Below are positions 38,981 to 41,538 of a stretch of DNA of 41,538 nt, piece by piece; positions within the stretch are counted from its first letter, which is position 1, and every line of letters starts with the position of its first letter. The notes under the pieces are model-generated. The model did no database searches. It saw only the letters and a program-made list of their open reading frames with translations, and had not been told where the DNA came from. The stretch lies in IMG/VR virus record IMGVR_UViG_3300031608_000010, positions 1-41,538 of that record, one strand, 5' to 3'. Source of the stretch: a virus. The position numbers and the translations under genes are program-made.

Positions 38981-39007
38981 ATAGCTTTTTCCATAATGTA
39001 GATATAT

Positions 39008-39036
39008 ATTATAACACAGTTTACGCTAAATGTACA
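39008..39036 (-). promoter_or_regulatory. Early-type sigma70 promoter for gp43
   Basis: Minus strand TGTACA (39031-39036), 17-bp spacer ending AACTGTGT, TATAAT (39008-39013) with TGn, about 28 bases before the polymerase ATG. Confidence 0.88.
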
Positions 39037-39056
39037 CTGTTATTTAATAATAAGTT

Positions 39057-39076
39057 GGGGGGACGTGAATCCCCCC
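39057..39076 (-). terminator. Strong G/C hairpin after the small membrane gene
   Basis: Six G:C pairs (39057-39062 with 39071-39076) around an 8-base loop; the following minus-strand sequence AACTTATTATTAAA is T/A-rich but lacks a clean T run. It separates the hsp20/small-gene unit from gp43 and probably stops or protects transcripts. Confidence 0.65.
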
Positions 39077-39097
39077 GATATGATGTAAAGGCTGGAC

Positions 39098-39256
39098 CTA
39101 GATACTCCATGAAGTGGCTGCCAACCACATTAGCAACGGCGCTGCACCTAAGCAGAACGTACCAATGAGGAAAACTTCCATCATTTCATATAAGGCCTTA
39201 GCGATATCATGATTTTTGTCAGTAATTAACATATTAATTAATCTTGTCATTATCAT
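39098..39256 (-). CDS. Small membrane protein (52 aa)
   Basis: Encodes MIMTRLINMLITDKNHDIAK followed by a membrane helix (VFLIGTFCLGAAPLLMWLAA) and a short WSI end. GGAGATAA precedes the ATG; a second ATG two codons in (39250) may be used. The gene occupies the gap between hsp20 and the hairpin at 39057. Function unknown. Confidence 0.6.
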   Translation of the reverse strand: MIMTRLINMLITDKNHDIAKALYEMMEVFLIGTFCLGAAPLLMWLAATSWSI

Positions 39257-39311
39257 TTATCTCCAGTAAAAGGTTAAAAAACAATCTACTGAGTGTTCGC
39301 TAATTGAGAGT

Positions 39312-39764
39312 CTATTCTTGAATAAACTCTTTCTTTTTTGATGCCCCAGCAGACCCTATATCGATCTTCCTAGGACGCCTCTCTTCTGGAACTTCTACTC
39401 TGGCATTCACCACAAGTATTCCATTCACAAGATTGGCACCGTCTATAACAACAAATTCAGAGAGTCGGAAGCTCTTCTCAAATTTGCGGGATGAAATTCC
39501 CTTATGTGCGTATTCTCGTGGCTCATCAGGCTGATCGCCTTTTACTATCAGAATACCATCTTTTACCTCAACGGAAATGTTCTCTTCCGAGAATCCCGCA
39601 ACTGCAAGTTCAATAATGAAATGTTCATCATCGACCTTTACAACGTTATGAGGTGGATAGTTGTCTTGAGATCTTCCAGCTGAGTGGATTCTTTCAAGCT
39701 CGTTAAGTATTGGGTCAAACCCAATGAATAGAGAACGCGGCACGTTCATAGTATTTCTTACCAT
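39312..39764 (-). CDS. Small heat-shock protein Hsp20
   Basis: 150-aa alpha-crystallin-type chaperone. NVVKVDDEHFIIELAVAGF begins the core, GILIVKGDQPDEP and GISSRKFEKSFRL follow, and NGILVVNARVEVPE closes it with the IxI-like dimer strand. Such Hsp20 genes are common in cyanophages. A perfect AGGAGGAA ribosome site and an upstream TATAAATA suggest strong late expression. It would hold unfolded phage or host proteins in the cytoplasm. Confidence 0.93.
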   Translation of the reverse strand: MVRNTMNVPRSLFIGFDPILNELERIHSAGRSQDNYPPHNVVKVDDEHFIIELAVAGFSEENISVEVKDGILIVKGDQPDEPREYAHKGISSRKFEKSFRLSEFVVIDGANLVNGILVVNARVEVPEERRPRKIDIGSAGASKKKEFIQE

Positions 39765-39829
39765 TTTAGTTCCTCCTATTAAATAGCAAGGTTAAGTGTA
39801 GACCGGTCCTATACCGCATCTATCAGTTA

Positions 39830-39837
39830 TATTTATA
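39830..39837 (-). promoter_or_regulatory. T4-type late promoter for hsp20
   Basis: Perfect TATAAATA on the minus strand in the gap between the small 43-aa gene and hsp20, about 65 bases before the hsp20 ATG. Position makes it the best-placed late site in the window. Confidence 0.7.
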
Positions 39838-39854
39838 GTAGCTGTCAGGCCCTT

Positions 39855-39986
39855 TTAAATAATTTGTGTGATTTGTCCAAGTATTACGCCAACATAAAAG
39901 ATCATCATATATTTTCCTACGATGATCTGTTGTTTAACTTTGCTTTTTCCTGGAATCAAACCTAATTGTTTTAATTCTTCTGTCAT
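39855..39986 (-). CDS. Small membrane protein downstream of regA (43 aa)
   Basis: Encodes MTEELKQLGLIPGKSKVKQQ, then a membrane segment IIVGKYMMIFYVGVILGQI ending QII. Its start lies seven bases after the regA stop. Small hydrophobic proteins like this are frequent in T4-like phages. Function unknown. Confidence 0.55.
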   Translation of the reverse strand: MTEELKQLGLIPGKSKVKQQIIVGKYMMIFYVGVILGQITQII

Positions 39987-39992
39987 ATGTTC

Positions 39993-40418
39993 TTAAGTAT
40001 CTTTATTAGAATTACCAATATTGTACTTAGGACATAGTTCCCATTCGCTTTTATCTTTAAAAGGAATAATCTTAATTTGTCTTAATGGCGCTACGTCCTT
40101 AGCTTGATCAGGAGTAATAATACTTATTAGTCCCCAATCAGCGAGTAGTACGGCTATAGTGTTTCTACGCTGTACATCGTTCTCGAGTAAATTGCTTGGC
40201 TTTCCGTCGAGTAAAAATAGTTCTTTAAAATGAACTATGAAATACCGACCTTGTTTGTGAAGGATGTGGCATGACTGGAAAAGTTTATTATCTTTCCTTG
40301 ATGCTACTCCTATACGGGTTAATGTCTCTCTTACTTTAAGAAAGTCATCTGGTTCGTTGAGCGTAATTTCGAGCATCATGTCAGGATGCCAATTACTTAT
40401 TGTTTTTTGTTCTTCCAC
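39993..40418 (-). CDS. regA: RegA translational repressor
   Basis: 141-aa RNA-binding protein that shuts off translation of early T4-type mRNAs, including its own. The core MLEITLNEPDDFLKVRETLT, FQSCHILHKQGRYFIVHFKE and KSEWELCPKYNIGN follows T4 RegA. T4 RegA begins at the second Met in MMLEIT (about 40376); here a GTG at 40418 with AGGA upstream could add 13 residues. The gene overlaps the gp62 end by 26 bases. Confidence 0.93.
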   Translation of the reverse strand: MEEQKTISNWHPDMMLEITLNEPDDFLKVRETLTRIGVASRKDNKLFQSCHILHKQGRYFIVHFKELFLLDGKPSNLLENDVQRRNTIAVLLADWGLISIITPDQAKDVAPLRQIKIIPFKDKSEWELCPKYNIGNSNKDT

Positions 40419-40782
40419 CTTTATAAATCCTGTTTTTCAAATCTTCAATTTGATTAATATGTAATAATGATAAAACAGATTTAGCCTTTTCATTGCTATA
40501 CCCATAATATTCCTTTAGAATACTAATGTTCTCATCCTCGTTTGGTTTAAACCATTTAGAGAACCTTTTCTTCTTCCTAGTTATATTTATAAGAAAATCA
40601 AATTGAAGGCGGCTATCTATGTGGTGGCACCTATTCATTTCATTAGCGTATAGAACTGTATCAGGAAAATACGATAATCCTCGATTTACCATAAAGGAAT
40701 TGTATCCTTTTTCAGCAAGATCATCAATCATAATATCTTTCTTAGAATAGTTGATCGCATTTAGGTATTCAAACGGATTCAT
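40393..40782 (-). CDS. 62: Clamp-loader small subunit gp62
   Basis: 129-aa partner of gp44 that loads the sliding clamp. NPFEYLNAINYSKKDIMIDD is the marine-phage gp62 start, and YNSFMVNRGLSYFPDTVLYA and RFSKWFKPNEDENISILKEY match the family; T4 gp62 is longer (187 residues). I chose 40782 because AGGAAGGA sits upstream and the ATG follows the preceding stop. The 40902 start reads through the upstream gene in another frame. Confidence 0.9.
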   Translation of the reverse strand: MNPFEYLNAINYSKKDIMIDDLAEKGYNSFMVNRGLSYFPDTVLYANEMNRCHHIDSRLQFDFLINITRKKKRFSKWFKPNEDENISILKEYYGYSNEKAKSVLSLLHINQIEDLKNRIYKGGRTKNNK

Positions 40783-40783
40783 C

Positions 40784-40987
40784 TTACAGTTCCTTCCTAT
40801 AAATTTCATTTTGCATTTGTCTGTAATCTGCTGTAAGTTCTTTTTCGTCCAACTTGGTAAGCATATCATCGGCTTCCGCTTTTGAATCAAATACCCACTC
40901 ACTAATAATTGTGTTGTCGTGCATTATGGCACTTACTCTATATCGAGTTTGAATTCCGTAATGGACTGGGTTTATAAAGTATCTCAT
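40784..40987 (-). CDS. Small conserved protein between gp44 and gp62
   Basis: 67-aa protein, MRYFINPVHYGIQTRYRVSA, with a helical acidic centre (SKAEADDMLTKLDEKELTAD). Overlaps by ATGA with a 34-aa ORF upstream and abuts gp62. The place between clamp-loader genes suggests a replication role, but no motif is recognised. Confidence 0.6.
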   Translation of the reverse strand: MRYFINPVHYGIQTRYRVSAIMHDNTIISEWVFDSKAEADDMLTKLDEKELTADYRQMQNEIYRKEL

Positions 40988-41088
40988 TTATTTTTACCTT
41001 TATACGATAATCTATCTGCAGTTCTTTGTAATGATTTTTCGAGCTGATGATCAAACCAGTTTCGTAACCACTGTCTAAATTTACCCAT
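40984..41088 (-). CDS. Very small basic protein (34 aa)
   Basis: Encodes MGKFRQWLRNWFDHQLEKSL followed by QRTADRLSYKGKNK. The ATG shares a base with the gp44 stop and the TGA overlaps the next ATG, so it is translated with its neighbours. It looks like one amphipathic helix that could bind membrane or nucleic acid. Function unknown. Confidence 0.5.
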   Translation of the reverse strand: MGKFRQWLRNWFDHQLEKSLQRTADRLSYKGKNK

Positions 41089-41538
41089 TATTTGAATTTA
41101 ACTCCTGCCATAACTTCCGTTAGACACGCAACCGTATTAAGTTCGTGATCTGCAACGAATGCATTCTTATACTGATAATCAGCTAAGATAAGAACTAACT
41201 GTGGAATAGAAGATGAATCTACGTGGTCACTCATATTATCATATAGCTTACGATAAATAGCAACTGGTTCGCTGTCCATGTTTTCTGAAACCCATTTACG
41301 CATTTGCTTAAAGTTCTTTTCTTTTAAGAAAGTCATAAGGTTATTAACGTTAGTATCAGATAGAGCAACTAAGATTCCAGTATCAATAGTACCACTCACA
41401 GAATATCTCTGCAATTCATTTAGAACCTTACGCCAATCGGGCGCATGCTTCATGATTAATTCTGCTAGTATTTGTTTCTCGTAATTTACATTGTTCATTT
41501 TAAGAATCATTTCACATCGTTCTAAGAACTGGGCACAT
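41088..41538 (-). CDS. 44: Clamp-loader large subunit gp44, C-terminal part
   Basis: The frame stays open to the right edge, reading CAQFLERCEMILKMNNVNYE in from the boundary, then HAPDWRKVLNELQRYSVSG and the helical collar domain to GVKFK. HAPDWRKVLNELQ is typical of gp44 lid/collar in T4-like phages. The AAA+ ATPase motifs lie outside the window. It would form the clamp loader with gp62. Confidence 0.88.
   Translation of the reverse strand, partial: CAQFLERCEMILKMNNVNYEKQILAELIMKHAPDWRKVLNELQRYSVSGTIDTGILVALSDTNVNNLMTFLKEKNFKQMRKWVSENMDSEPVAIYRKLYDNMSDHVDSSSIPQLVLILADYQYKNAFVADHELNTVACLTEVMAGVKFK

Noticed and set aside
1-41538. tRNA genes, CRISPR arrays, insertion sequences or integrase sites
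   Set aside because: Looked for cloverleaf, regular direct repeats and transposase or integrase motifs while reading; none were recognised. A dedicated tRNA scan was not possible.
1-41538. Cyanophage origin
   Set aside because: Several genes resemble those of cyanophages, but no photosynthesis or carbon-metabolism genes typical of them occur here, so a cyanobacterial host is not supported.

Overview
The window is a 41.5-kb piece of a T4-superfamily myovirus genome. The DNA is AT-rich and every gene I can support lies on the minus strand, in long runs of short-spaced or overlapping genes, many sharing ATGA stop/start junctions. The hallmark T4 set is present: clamp loader gp44 (partial) and gp62, RegA, DNA polymerase gp43, UvsX, helicase gp41, RNase H, NrdA/NrdB, glutaredoxin, dCMP hydroxymethylase gp42 and dCMP deaminase. 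Hsp20, a GroES-like co-chaperone, ThyX, bS21, a peroxiredoxin and several conserved small proteins point to the marine branch (pelagiphage/cyanophage-like). There are no photosynthesis genes, and the spanin pair plus an outer-membrane protein point to a Gram-negative, non-cyanobacterial host. The host assignment is inference.

Layout in the direction of transcription (high to low coordinates): 41.5-36.1 kb holds the replication core (gp44, two small ORFs, gp62, regA, small membrane proteins, hsp20, gp43, an Sm-like protein). 36.1-33.8 kb holds a MazG-like pyrophosphohydrolase, a primase-like protein, a SleB-type endolysin and a possible nuclease. 33.7-27.4 kb is a DNA-modification block: a DUF1599-like protein, dCMP hydroxymethylase, dCMP deaminase, a membrane protein, a cytidylyltransferase, a GalE-like epimerase, a BGT-like glycosyltransferase, UDP-galactopyranose mutase and a C5-cytosine methyltransferase homologue. 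27.4-20.9 kb holds peroxiredoxin, bS21, UvsX, gp41, a small membrane protein, an outer-membrane barrel, ThyX, a Pnk-type phosphatase and small ORFs. 20.8-10.7 kb is a late-type cluster of about a dozen charged proteins, most beginning with a short MKTFKxF-like peptide followed by a prohead-protease-like site. 10.4-8.5 kb holds spanins, a class 3 lipase and a small membrane protein. 8.4-0 kb holds ribonucleotide reductase, glutaredoxin, small zinc proteins, a GIY-YIG-like protein, RNase H, a SWIM protein, a possible glycosylase, the co-chaperone and a RecB/Cas4-like exonuclease.

Nine sigma70-type promoters share TGTACA or TTTACA, a 17-bp spacer, TGn and TATAAT, and are probably the early promoters. 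Three intergenic or near-intergenic TATAAATA sites look like T4 late promoters.

Two systems stand out. First, the modification block has the parts to make hydroxymethyl-dCMP and to supply UDP-galactose or UDP-galactofuranose to a DNA glycosyltransferase, so the genome may carry an unusual sugar on hydroxymethylcytosine. Second, the 10.7-20.8 kb cluster looks like internal head proteins, including a ligase-like nucleotidyltransferase, an NMNAT-like nucleotidylyltransferase and possibly a cysteine-protease-fold protein, packaged in the capsid and delivered with the DNA. Both are inferences from motifs and gene order.
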